A stretch of DNA of 64,000 bases from Pagrus major (taxonomy: Eukaryota > Chordata > Actinopteri > Spariformes > Sparidae). Both the position numbers and the translations under genes were made by a program. The stretch spans positions 23,026,660 through 23,090,659 of the forward strand of contig NC_133235.1 in assembly GCF_040436345.1 (NCBI RefSeq), given 5' to 3'. The first letter of the stretch is position 1. Each line of letters begins with the position of its first letter. Positions 37,639 through 49,500 of this stretch are shown piece by piece. The notes under the pieces were generated by a model. The model was not told the origin of the DNA. It did no database searches and saw only the letters and a program-made list of their open reading frames with translations.

Positions 37639-38214
37639 CTCTGTCCTCACACTGCACTCTGCCTCGACTTGGGCCCTCACTGCCACCTACAACTTTACTG
37701 TCATCTGCACGAGCCTCGCCCCTCCCTTTCTTTCACTCTCTCTGACACAGAAAACACTTTCTCTGGCAGAGCCTCTGTCTCTATTCTCCGTTGCTCAAGA
37801 CGTCTCATGCATCTTTAAAGATGGAGCTCTGGTTTCCATTGCCACCGAAAATGAGAAAGCGTGTGCCGCTGACTCTTATGACAGCGATACGCGTGCTACA
37901 AAATCTGATCACAGTGCTCTTCCTACCAGCACTGGCATCGAGTATCACGTACGCTGATGAATGCCTCCGAGTGCGGTTTGGGACGAATGTAAACGAAAAC
38001 TACAAACAGCTGTGTCGGCTGTCTCAAACATGTGCAGTGCGTCAAGGACTTAAAAGTGAGGCAGCAGTATGACTACGGGGGCAGAGGGAGAGGGTGACAG
38101 AGTTAGAGCATGTGCTACTTGTGTGATTTGTCTGTGAGCTTGAAGGGAATGTGTAATGAAAGGTTCAGAGACTACTCTACGGTGGGGGCCCGAGGCCATC
38201 CATAAAGGCCTGCA

Positions 38215-38245
38215 GTTGCCATAGGAATAGCATATCCATGGCAAC
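38215..38245. promoter_or_regulatory. Pair of RFX X-box-like sites
   Basis: GTTGCCATAGGAAT at 38,215-38,228, and ATATCCATGGCAAC at 38,232-38,245, whose reverse complement is GTTGCCATGGATAT. Each has one perfect RFX half-site (GTTGCC) and a degraded second half at the standard 2-nt spacing. They are inverted copies 3 bp apart, about 640-670 bp upstream of the kncn ATG. RFX factors drive ciliary and hair-cell genes, so the position is apt, but binding is not shown. Confidence 0.4.
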
Positions 38246-38744
38246 AGAGGGAAAAAGAGGGTAAGCACGATAAACACCGGTGAATAGGATAACAAATGAA
38301 CTTTCTGGGTAGAGGAGAAACAGTGACATATTTCCTGTTCAGCAGGTAAACTCCTTCTGTCTTTGTCTAAAGCCACGTCTACATCTATTATTAATCAATT
38401 CTGGGGAAATGGCGCGCACCTGTACGTTGCGTGTGTCTGTGACATACACAGCTCATACCTATTGAGTAATTGGATGGTTTCTTTCCACCAATACACCTTA
38501 AGTGATCAGTTCGGGAGGCTGAGCACACTCATTACATGTGAGGCAATAACCACAAATTAATCACACTAATGAAACTCGTCTCTCTAACGTCCCTGAGGTT
38601 GTTAGCAGTGTGGCCTCTCAAGGGATGTGGGTCTCAGAAGATTATTGATTGCTCAAAGAAAAATTACTTTAGAATATAATTGCTCTTGTACAGTTTATAT
38701 TTTATTCTAATGTTGTTATATACACTTGTTTTTTATTTATTTAT

Positions 38745-38835
38745 CTGTACTTATTCTATCCTGCTGCTGCTGCAACACTGGAATTTCCCCTCAGGGGGAT
38801 CAATAAAGTATTGTCTTATGTTATCTTATCTTTAA
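38745..38835 (+). mobile_element. Retroposon 3' tail fragment
   Basis: GGAATTTCCCCTCAGGGGGA, TCAATAAAGTATT, then TTATGTTATCTTATC. This ending, followed by short ATCT/TTATC-type tandem units, is typical of fish LINE-related retroposon tails. Only the tail is evident; no reverse transcriptase frame is present. Confidence 0.5.
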
Positions 38836-39257
38836 AAACCAACCTGATGACATTACTGCATAGTTTTATCCCAAATGCTGTAATCTCTCTGTTGGCTTAA
38901 TACCTTAATGCCAAGTATCACTTGTCTCATAAACCTGTTTGTTCTCACAGAAATAAAAACGTTTTAAAAAATTAAGACAATATGTAGTAACAAGCATTGT
39001 TAAGAAATAAAATATTAGCAGTAACTTATTCATATTGGAAGTTTACTTTTGATTGGTGACTTCTCACTACTCTGAATTAAAATAATTGTTTGTTTTCTAA
39101 GATAGCATTGTGCTGTTTATTAGATCTGTTGGACGTGATTAGCTGTTAATATGTGCTGCCATCTAAAAATACGTTGAGCGATGACATTTTAACATTACAA
39201 GAAATAAGTATTGTTCATAACATATTGACAAATCAGTGAAGCAATGACAAAAACGTA

Positions 39258-39329
39258 TGCGTTGGCCGGGAATCGAACCCGGGTCAACTGCTTGGAAGGC
39301 AGCTATGCTCACCACTATACCACCAACGC
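39258..39329 (-). tRNA. tRNA-Gly (TCC)
   Basis: The minus strand reads GCGTTGGTGGTATAGTGGTG and ends GGTTCGATTCCCGGCCAACG/CA (72 nt). It has a paired acceptor stem, a full D arm (A box), anticodon loop CTTCCAA and T arm GGTTCGATTCC (B box). It appears identical or nearly so to vertebrate tRNA-Gly-TCC. A run of five T on the minus strand (39,249-39,253) ends Pol III transcription. No intron. Confidence 0.97.
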
Positions 39330-39613
39330 CTTGTAGATGTGTTTCTTTAGAGCCAAATTACATCTGATCTCAGACCAGTCAACAGACCACTCGCTGTTGA
39401 CACCTACATCCTTTTTTCCGGTTGTCATGGCAAAAATCATCACCTTCTTCTGCAAAAACATACCAACATTTAGTCATAGTCAGTATTAAACCTTGATCAT
39501 AACATAAGCCATGTAAAACACGTTATGTAGACTGAACTAGCGTTACATCCCTTTAGTGGTGTTACAGTGGGGAAATAGTTTGATGTATATGTAATAAAAA
39601 ACGAAAAGTGTCG

Positions 39614-39687
39614 TGGCCCGTACGGGGATCGAACCCGCGACCTTGGCGTTATTAGCACCACGCTCTAACCAACTGAGCTAACCGGCC
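39614..39687 (-). tRNA. tRNA-Ile (AAT)
   Basis: The minus strand begins GGCCGGTTAGCTCAGTTGGT, has anticodon loop CTAATAA (anticodon AAT, read as IAU after editing), and ends GGTTCGATCCCCGTACGGGC/CA. 74 nt, cloverleaf complete, T run just downstream at 39,604-39,607. No intron. Confidence 0.97.
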
Positions 39688-39923
39688 ATGAGATGTGAGC
39701 AGAAAAACAACTGAAGAAATATGTTGATGAGGGCTTTTAGTCATCACGTCTTCGTGATTTTAAGTGCTGTATCATAGGTACCTGGACGTGTTTCAGCTTC
39801 TAGAAGACGACACTACTTACTCGATCCTCTGAATGGATAGACTCCACAAAAAAAGGAAAATAACTAAAGGTAATTGTGTGTGTTGTCATGGTTATATTGT
39901 ATCCAGTTGCCTCACTACATTCA

Positions 39924-39995
39924 GACCTCGTGGCGCAACGGTAGCGCGTCTGACTCCAGATCAGAAGGTTGCGTGTTCAAATCACGTCGGGGTCA
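39924..39995 (+). tRNA. tRNA-Trp (CCA)
   Basis: GACCTCGTGGCGCAACGGTA at the 5' end, anticodon loop CTCCAGA, T arm TGTTCAAATCA, and 3' end CGGGGTCA. 72 nt with a complete cloverleaf and a TTTT stop from 40,000. It is the only member of the cluster on the plus strand, divergent from tRNA-Ile. Confidence 0.97.
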
Positions 39996-40197
39996 GTCCT
40001 TTTCTTCTTACCTCTGCTGTCAACTCAATTATATCTGTTTTCCCTTCTTCATTTTTTTTTTAAAAGGCTGTACTCTAGGGCTGCACAATTACAAAGTACA
40101 TTACCTGTTGTGCTTTTAATTCTGTTATTTTCAACAGTTTGTTTGGCCAGTATTTCTTTTCTAATGTTGTATGCAGAGATTTCATAGACATTGACAC

Positions 40198-40400
40198 AAA
40201 AATTACATTTATTTGTATGTATTTTACTAGTCTATATATTATGTTACACTATATTAACTTTTTATTTTATTTTATTATTATTAAAAATAAAAAAATAAAA
40301 TAATTAAATTAAAAATTAAATTAAATTAAATTAAAATTTAAAAATTACATTTATTTGTATGTATTTTACTAGTCTATATATTATGTTACACTATATTACT
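40198..40400. repeat. AT-rich block with 142-bp direct duplication
   Basis: AATTACATTTATTTGTATGT/ATTTTACTAG... (about 56 bp) occurs at 40,201 and again at 40,343, identical by eye. The copies flank about 80 bp of (TTAAA/TTTTA)n low-complexity DNA. Lies between tRNA-Trp and tRNA-Pro. Confidence 0.85.
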
Positions 40401-40579
40401 TATTTCCCCTGTTAAACGGTTGTTTTTTTTTACTCCACATTTCTATTACTGTGTGATGGGTACAGACTAGTCCGAAATGTCTCATCTGAACTGTCTCGGC
40501 TGCAGACATTGACACTGCCAGCTCCCCTGACAAGCAGAAAATAAAGGACTATTACTGGTAGAAAGAGGTAAAAAAAACT

Positions 40580-40651
40580 GGGCTCGTCCGGGATTTGAAC
40601 CCGGGACCTCTCGCACCCTAAGCGAGAATCATACCCCTAGACCAACGAGCC
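40580..40651 (-). tRNA. tRNA-Pro (AGG)
   Basis: The minus strand starts GGCTCGTTGGTCTAGGGGTA, has anticodon loop TTAGGGT (AGG), T arm GGTTCAAATCCC and 3' end GGACGAGCC/C. 72 nt. A run of seven T lies immediately downstream on the minus strand (plus-strand A run at about 40,571-40,577). Confidence 0.97.
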
Positions 40652-41493
40652 GCACTGCAACACCGACCACTGCGACAGTACAGAAAATTCCCAACTGCCC
40701 ACAGTCTTACTTTATAGATGATTTTACTGGACAGGGTTGATATTAATAGTGGATTATAATTCATAATTATTACAAAAGTGGCCGTAAATAATGTTTTTAA
40801 ACCTACTTCTGCCTGAAACACCACTACCAAAGCTAAATTTGCCAACTAGTGTTAGCATGCAATGTAAGCTAACAAGAGACAGTATGACTTGTATTTGATA
40901 CACGTAATGTTCGCGTTACTTTACTTTATTTGTTTGGAAATTGTTATTCGGTATTAGCAAAATTACAAACCTAAAAAAAAATGAGCTCATTCGTCGCACA
41001 CCTGTTGGCACCAGCTAGCCCTACCTGCGTTATTAGCAGCTAGCCGGCCCAGTGAGCATAGCTCGAGAGTTAGCCTGCTAGCTTGGCACCATTCCAGCCT
41101 AAAGGTAAATGTTTTATTATGTGCAAATCTTACGACTACGGAGATTTATCTGCCTGAGATTTAACCACAATTACAAAACGATGTTTTATTTATTTTTTAA
41201 TGACTATTTCCATCGCTCTTTACATTCACACGGTGCGTGAGGAGCTTACATCGCGGTGCACCTGAGAAGTGGGGGGTAGGGCCCGGGCTGTATCCACCTC
41301 CTAAACACTTCACATGCGTAAAAACAACGTAACACCCGCTTTGTTTAAAGGGACATTTCATGTGACATTTTTTTTTTTTTAATAACCCTGTTTACGTTAA
41401 AACGCCACAGTGATACACAACTCACCCCCTCGTTGTTTTGTGAATACAGTACAGTCAGCAAATCTTTCTACGGCATACGGGTTTTATCTGCTG

Positions 41494-41519
41494 TCATGTG
41501 ACCAACACTCAGCCATCTT
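41494..41519 (+). promoter_or_regulatory. gigyf2: Core promoter motifs of gigyf2
   Basis: TCATGTGACC (E-box of the USF/TFE type) at 41,494-41,503 and GCCATCTT (YY1 core, reverse of AAGATGGC) at 41,512-41,519. They lie directly before the probable first exon, with no TATA box. YY1 motifs at this position are usual for housekeeping genes. Transcription start not proven. Confidence 0.5.
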
Positions 41520-41600
41520 GTGCGAAGCGGAGAGAGAGAGAGAGCCCAGAGAGAGCCACACAACTCGCATACAAACCTTGTGCTGTCAGAACAAGCAGAG
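41520..41600 (+). other. gigyf2: Probable non-coding exon 1 of gigyf2
   Basis: Purine-rich GA-repeat sequence ending CAAGCAGAG/GTAAGACAG, a strong donor. The next acceptor in frame with the protein is at 43,526/43,527. The 5' border is an estimate based on the promoter motifs. Confidence 0.55.
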
Positions 41601-43541
41601 GTAAGACAGCCAAAGTTTAATACACTAGGAAGGGAAAAAATCGTACACTTAAGTCAAGTGACACGTCAGAGAGTCCGGTTCTGGCGAGCTGGGGGGTTGC
41701 TCGGGACTGTTGTTTAAACCACCATGTTTACTTGGCCTTGCAGCACCGGGCTCTAGTGCCTCCGTGTGCGTGTCCGGGCCGTGAGAAGTGCGGGACGGCT
41801 TGACGAGGAAATGTTGTTGTGGATCCTGGGCTGCTACGAAGGCCGCGTGTAGCTAGTTTAGCCAACCTGTTAGCGTGCTTAGCCACAAGTGTTGAGGGGG
41901 GTTAGGGATTAACTCGTGCCGGAGCTGTGTTACGTTTAGTTACGTGGAGTGTGTGATAAAATGTCTTCTCACGGGGTAAACTAGATTAGTGTCAGTACAT
42001 GTGTGGCTGTATTTTAGCGCATGACAGGCGACGTAGGGTTAAAACGCTGCTAGTTGGCCGCTAGCTAACGCGCTAGCATAACCACCTTTTGGCTATCGTC
42101 CTGCTGGCTAGCGTAAAGACCCTGGTGTGGTGCGAGCATGTAGCATACTGTAACTTGCCATCTTTAAGCATAACTACAACTCTCCTGTCAACATTTAACC
42201 ATCAGGGGAAGTGTTGGCTAATGTCAGGCGCTAGTGCCCTGTTATTACCCATCCGTGTTTGGTTGTTTATCCGGCTGGTTAGCTTGCTAGGTTAGCTAAC
42301 GTAATGTTGGTAACCCGAGGATGATTTCCACTTAACCTTCCCGAGTGACCATCACGGCTCGAAGCCAACTTTAAAACATCACTAACATCAGCTTCAGCGT
42401 GATCATCTAACAGCAGGACAGGTCAAGTTTGATTATAGCTTGTGTAGCCGTGTGTTCCCTGCTTCCCTGTTTCAAGATTAGCATTAACGTCACACGTTGG
42501 ACACTACACAAGGTAGTTAGCTAACTATCCGGACAACTTTGCTACAACAAAATGGGCCGTCATCTTTTTTTTTTTTTCTGCTGACTGAAGCTGCTTCCTA
42601 CTTTTATTTTGTGACATGATCAAACGGATAGAAGTTGTGTTGTTGCCAAAAGCTGTGGGCTCGTAGGTGATTTCACACGAGTCATAGCGTTATGTAAACT
42701 CAGCCCGTGTTTCAGTTGTGACCCTATATGAACACTGACAAATGTGCGGGGCGTGCGGGAGGGCTGCCACAGGGACCCTCCACTCCAGTTGTCGTTATCG
42801 CGTTATCTACCAACTTACACGTGGCTTAAGTCCGAGCTCCCATATGGTCTGACGGTGTTGTGAGTGCCTGTCGCCTTTTGTGGCTGATTATATGAGGAAG
42901 CCTCGCTACTTTTTAATAAACCTGTTTTTTGTTTTAAGCCTTTGGGGTTAAAGGTTAAAGTCTTGATGTTAACAAACAACTCTCTCTTTGCAATGCATGA
43001 TTATTTATTTTTCATTTGCTAAAGTAAAGTTGTCAATTACAGGTGTCTGACATGCCCTCCTCCTCGCAGGCTGGGAGACCTCCTAAAATAGCTTCAGCAG
43101 ATTGAAATTGTACACTGCTCGAGCACTTGTGGGATGGGTTTATGTATCCTGAGGAGTCGGAGTACGTTGACAAACCCTTAAGTGTTATTTCAAATCCTGC
43201 AGAAAAGGGTTTGGTAAATGAATCGCCGCAGTAAAATCCACATTAACTTAAACTGGTGTAGTGATATGACAGCGATTTATGAAATTATTTCAAGTTGTGC
43301 AAGGCATGCTAAATGTCACGGCCTAATGAACTTTTACTTTCCCCAGTATGTTCAGAAGTATTCATTAGTGTATGAACGACGCGACGATCACAGACCGCTT
43401 AACTGTGATTGTTTGTAGTCACAGTGGTGATGCGTGCCTTTGTTTTCTTACATTTTATGCATGTTTTATTTTTTTAAAGTGTACATACTGAGCGGTAATA
43501 ACCATTTTTCTGTTTTATATTCGTAGAACTTTCAAGGAAGA

Positions 43542-46500
43542 ATGGCCGAAACCCAGACACTTAACTTTGGACCAGAATGGTAAATGAGCTTCTGCATGAA
43601 TTCATGATCAGTCTGAGGGGAAATGATTTGAAGCTTGTGAAACTGGTTTTCTGTCGGAGGCCCGGTGTGCAGCTTTTTGCATACATGTTCAAACATGCGT
43701 ATTGCCATCTCAGCTGTAGCGTTGTCTCCCTTCCTCTGTCCCTTCTGTTTTTTTAATACCCATTGTCTCTCCACAGGCTCCGTGCCCTGTCTGGAGGTGG
43801 TGGCGGCGGCAGCGGTGGCGGTGGAAGCGGCTGCACGGTTGCCTCTCCACCCCTCTCACCTGCATTGCCAAAGTATAAACTTGCAGACTATCGCTACGGG
43901 AGAGAAGAAATGTTAGCACTTTATGTAAAGGATAACAAGGTTGGTAGGCCCCGTACGGTCTGGATATTAGCTGTTGATGCAGGCTTGCAGTCGGTGTGAT
44001 TTGCATACAAATGATATTACTGCTGAGACTTGATTTACATTCACCTTACTGGGTGTGACTCTTTCAAAGCTTCATGAATATTAACAGTGAAGCTGTGATT
44101 GTTTATTTCTGTCCTCTAGATCCCTATAGACCTACACGATAAGGAGTTCCTGCCCATATTGCAAGAGGAGCCCTTGCCGCCTCTGGCGCTCGTGTCTTTT
44201 ACAGAAGAGGAACAGGTAGGAGAGCCTGTCATAGTATCAGATTTCTATCTTGATGAAAATCAGAAGCTGTTTCTGAACTTATCGCTCGGATGAAATTAAA
44301 TGTCTTATTGCCCTCAGGCCAGTTGGCTTCTTATACTGATTTCTTGGATTATACCGTACTTCTGCAAAGAAGAAAGCTGAAAACCTGTTCTTCGTCCACC
44401 TCGCTCCCCTCCCCCTGTTTGTGTTTGCAGAGAAATTTTTCCATGTCTGTAAACAGTGCAGCTGTACTGCGGCTGACAGGGCGAGGAGGTGGGCCGATAG
44501 CAGGGGCACCGAGAGGCCGAAGTACCTCAAGGGGTAGAGGTAAGAACTGAACTAAGAAGATACATGGATGTGTCGTGTTACCTTTCTCACCTGCTTTTAC
44601 GCCGTGGAAGCACAATGGTGGAATGAGGTTTTTAAATGAGCCTTTATTTATTTAGCTAATCTGTCTGTGGAGGTTCAGAAGTCTTAACAACTGCAGACAG
44701 TTAAGATGCCACTGAAGAATCCTACTAATTTGGCCACAGCTTGAGACAAGGGGTGTAATATTAGCACTCTGTAGGTGCTGTGCTTACTCGGCAGACTCTT
44801 CCCCAGCTGCTTAAACTCGTAATAAATGTGTCTCAAACGTGGAAAACCCTGTCTGAAATGGGAATACTAGTAGCACGCAGACACTCGGGACACCTTTACA
44901 CTTCACTCAGTTAGTTAAAGCTGCGTACTGTATTTTTAGATCGCTGTTTAGAGTAGCTCTTGGACAGGAAAAGTTTAGAGAAGTTCAGTATAAAGTAGCT
45001 CCGGCTTCTGTGTGCTTCAAATAAACCGTGTGAACTTTTTCTGAACCGCCCTAAATTGAAGGTTGGTGAGAGGCCATGTCATGTAGAGGGTTTTTATTAT
45101 AAACAGGAAAGACATTAATACTAAAGCATACTAAAGGTAAACTACAGGGTCACTGTTAGCTGATATTGTTTATGACTTAGGGAGAGGACAGATGAATTTA
45201 AAAACCACAAGAGCTGTTTTATCGTACATCTTCTGGATGTGAAAGGGAAAGTACAGCATTATGATTCAGCAGATTTGTTCAGTTGCTGGTGGAAGTTTGG
45301 TTATGTTTGTGCATGTGTTTGGTAAAGAATATATAAACCATTTAAAATTCAAATGTATTCATCTGAGTACCTGTGACTTATAGCTGCAGAAAGTGGGCTT
45401 CTGATCATCTGTTTTGGAAAACATCTAATGTTTTGTTCAACCCTGTGCGGATGTTTTTAAACCACATCTGATCCTTTGATCATCTCATGCTTAGCAGTTT
45501 ATACACAATCATTAGCAACGAAACCTCTTTACGTCATATCAACCTTTTGATTGTTTTCAGGCCGGGGGAGAGGAGACGGAGGGTTTTACCAAAGAAGTTT
45601 TGATGATGTGGAAGGTTTTGGTCGTGGAGGGAGGGAAATGCACCGCTCCCAAAGCTGGGAAGAAAGGTATTCAAATACTCGTTTGTGGTCATGAGTTTTG
45701 TTGTTACAGTCTGTCCTTGTTTTGACAGTGTACAGAAGTTTAATTTGTTAAGTTGTTTCTGTTCGGCAGCTGTGTGGCAACTTTTTGCCTTGACTTTACA
45801 TAATGTGTGGTTTTGTTTCCACGTCAGGGGAGACAGAAGGTTTGAAAAGCCAGGTCGAAAAGAACCAGGTAGGTGATGAATTTTGTTGCTCATATAATCA
45901 ATACACGATGTGCTCATTGGCAAAGACACTGGCTTATCTCCTTGTTGTTCTCTGTCATCGCAGTCGATGCTGCTCCAGGACATTTTCAGATGAATCACAG
46001 TAAGTCTTTCTTATTGAGCTATAGGAGGTTCATATTTCTTTAGTAGGTGTAAATGAAACAAATAACCATTTTCAATGTGATCTATCAGTATAATGACGAT
46101 GACTTCACCATTAACCATCCCTCTACCCACTCCTCTTTTCAGTCCGAGGCAATTATGAAGATGGAGGAACAGGTCTACCGAGGAAGCACGAATTCACGCG
46201 TGCAGAGAGTGAGAACTGGCGTTCTTCTCGTGATGATCAGAACGGTGAGGATGATGAGGGGGGCTGGCGCCTGGCGGGTTCTCGACGGGACGGTGACCGG
46301 TGGTGCCCTCCGAGCCCAGGTGGGCACTGCACCGACCACATTACCAATACATTTATCTTTGATAAATTATCTTTGATAAATGTACGTGTGTTCTGCCAGT
46401 TTTGATGTACGACCTGTTTCAGAATAAGGCACATTTGTCTTTGTAAACTTCTGTGGCTATCAGAATGATGTTACATGTACCTGGTACAAATTAAGGGCGT

Positions 46501-49500
46501 ATGTTTTATGTAAGAGAGACAATTCAATGGTGCAGTGAGGTGTCCTTTCCTTAACCTCCCTGTGCTTTAGACCTGCACATCTCAATGATAAAAAATCAGG
46601 CTGTTTGTTCGGTAGCACAAAAACGAACGACAAGGGGTAACTATTTTTTCCCTAGATGGGCCTCGGTCCGCAGGGTGGCGGGAACACCCAGATCAGCGTC
46701 GCCGTTTCCCATTTGATGCAAGAGAAGACGAGCGTGGCTACAGGAGGCCACGCTCAGGCAGCGGCAGCCTGGAGGACGAGAGGGACAGCCTGCCAGAGTG
46801 GTGCCTCGAGGACGCAGATGAGGAGGCGGGCACATTTGACTCATCGGGGGCCTTTCTCTCACTCAAGGTAGGACGAGACCTGAGAGGAATTTTCAAATAA
46901 ATGAGTGAATCACAAGGACTTTTAAATGAAGTACTGATGTGCTTTTTTTTATATATATATGTTACTGTAATTGTGTTCTTTGTTGTGTATTCAGAAGGCG
47001 TCCAAGGAGCCGATCTTGGAGGAGGCGGAGCTCGAATTTAAGCCCTTGGAAGAGTGTGAAGAGGGCCTGGAGGAGGAGGACAGTCACCCCAAGGAGACCA
47101 AAGAAATGGAAACAGAGGCCAAGAGAGAGGCTGAACGAAAAGGTCAGTCAGTGTGATAGTTTCATTGGTCAGAACATTCAGTTATTATACAGAGAAGCTC
47201 CACTGAAGCCGTTACAGTGTCTTGCTGGTGTTGGTTGTCTAATCTGGGAGAAGTTTGACTTAATGGGCAAGCTGCAACTTGCAACATGAGAAAATTTCAA
47301 CTAATCAAAAGAAACCCCTTATTTGCAACGCATGCATGATCATGTAAGAGGACTCAAGTATTTGCAAATGTATCTACAATTCGCCAGTGACTATTGCTCT
47401 TGTGAGGTGTGGCCCCTTCGTCTGGCAACTGCCATTGTCTTGATGGACTATGATGTTCTGTTGCCTCAACACCAGAGTTCAACGAAAAAATCTTACATAC
47501 CGTAACATTTCATGGAAAAGGATTTTAAAAAGTCACACCGCATTAAAATATACTTGCAGGTGAGATTTTCTTTGTCGGGGAAAGTAAATACATTTTCACT
47601 TTTTGTCTTTGCCGTCAACGATACAAAATAACACAATAGACTTTGAAGTTCATTTTCTTCGGTCATACTCTGTTCATAAATCAAGGAGCATAGTTATATT
47701 GTCGATGATCCCATCTCATCATTTATAGTTGTTTTTTTTTTTATTTTAGAGTTGGCGAGAGTGTCAGAAGAGGCTCCGCCTGTTGCTTCACCTGTTGCTC
47801 CACCAGTCTCAGAGCCCCAGGCTCCAGCCCAGTCTATGTCTCATAGCCAGCCGAGTAGAACAGAAGAGTCTGAGAGACCAGCTGAACGGCAGCCACCCCG
47901 GGAGCTCCCACCAGAGCCCTGCAAAGTCCCCCTGCACATCCCCATGTCTAACAGCATGCTTGAGTCCCGACCCATGACCCACATTTCTACCACTCGTACA
48001 GGTGGGATTTGTGTCTGCAATCACTGTACTTCTCACTGTTAATGGGACTTTTTTTGGTTCCACCTTCCTGGACAACCTCCTTATATCTGCTTTTTTCTTT
48101 CTGTACTGTTCTATGAAGAAGTATCTGCTCCGTCGCCCGCCATCCAGCTACCGCAGCAAAAGCCAATGGAGGTTCCTGTGGTGATGAACAATCCTTTGAC
48201 CTTCTCTTCAAGTATGTTGGCACCTATTGGCAGGCCCACAGCTGTGCCACACGACACAGATGAAGACGAGGGACTGAAACACTTTGAGCGGGTAAGTTGG
48301 TAGATTTTTAACCTGAAAATCTGTCATGAGATGTTCGGTCTATCCTTAAAGACAACTAAAAAATGAGTTGCTAGGAATATCCCTAAAAACAGTTGATTGT
48401 GTTGCTTTTAACAGGGATATTATGAGTAATGCAACATCTTCAAAATTCTTTGTCTTTGCTCTCTTCCTTCCCCAGGAGGCGGAAAAGATGGTAGCATACC
48501 TACAGGATGGTGTGGTGGATGATGACAGACTTACAGCAAAGACTTCAGAGAAGCCTAAACCTTCAGGTCTGCCGCTCACTCACGAGGCTGCTCTCAAGTG
48601 GTTCTACAAAGACCCCCAAGGGGAGATACAGGGTGAGACAGGAAGAGGTTTTATCTGTTCAAGATATGACTTAAAAAATTGACGCTTATTTATAGAACTG
48701 CTCCAGTGTTGTCCCTGAATCTCATTTTCTCTGTTTGTGTGCTCTCAGGTCCATTCAGTAACCATGAAATGACTGAGTGGTTCCAGGCTGGTTACTTCAC
48801 CATGTCTCTCTTAGTCAAAAGAGGATGTGATGAAGTGTTTCAAGCGCTTGGAGAGATCATGAAGATATGGGGGAGGGTACCGTTCACTCCAGGCCCTGCA
48901 CCTCCGCCTCTACAGGTATGAGTTGGCTAAATGTGTCAGGTTTTATTCCTCATGCCCAAAAGATTTGCTCTGCGATCAGCAAGAGCTGCCAGTCCCAGCC
49001 ATGACCTGTAGATGGCGTGCTATTCCACTCTTTCTAGCAATGAGATGTGTCAGAGAAGCCTTCGTGTATCAGTTATGTTAATGTTAGCGTTGGGGGACCC
49101 TTTCTCTCTGCCCAAAAATAATGCCGGCTGTGATTTATTCTGACTGCAGGGGGATGGTGATCAGGAGAGATTGAAGAGGCAACAAGAGCTCACTGCTCTC
49201 AACCTTTACCAGTTACAGCAGCTCCAATACCAATACCTCCTCAGGTACACCCAGCTCAGATCTGACTCTTTTTTTTTTTTTTTTTCATTTGCAGATGCAG
49301 CATGGTTGTTCACAAGTTATGAATACATTTTAAAAAATCCAAATACACATGTATAGCCTGTCTCACTGTGTAGGTATAACACAGTGTGTAGGTAGAACTT
49401 CATTTCCTGGGTTTCTCTAATTTCTCCCTTTTCCCTTCCACTGTTCAGGCAGCAGTATGCTCAGGCCCTGGCCCAGCAGAAAGCTGCAGCTCTTAGCTCA

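Noticed and set aside
39874-40119. Open frames across tRNA-Trp
   Set aside because: They read through a structural RNA gene and have no protein signature.
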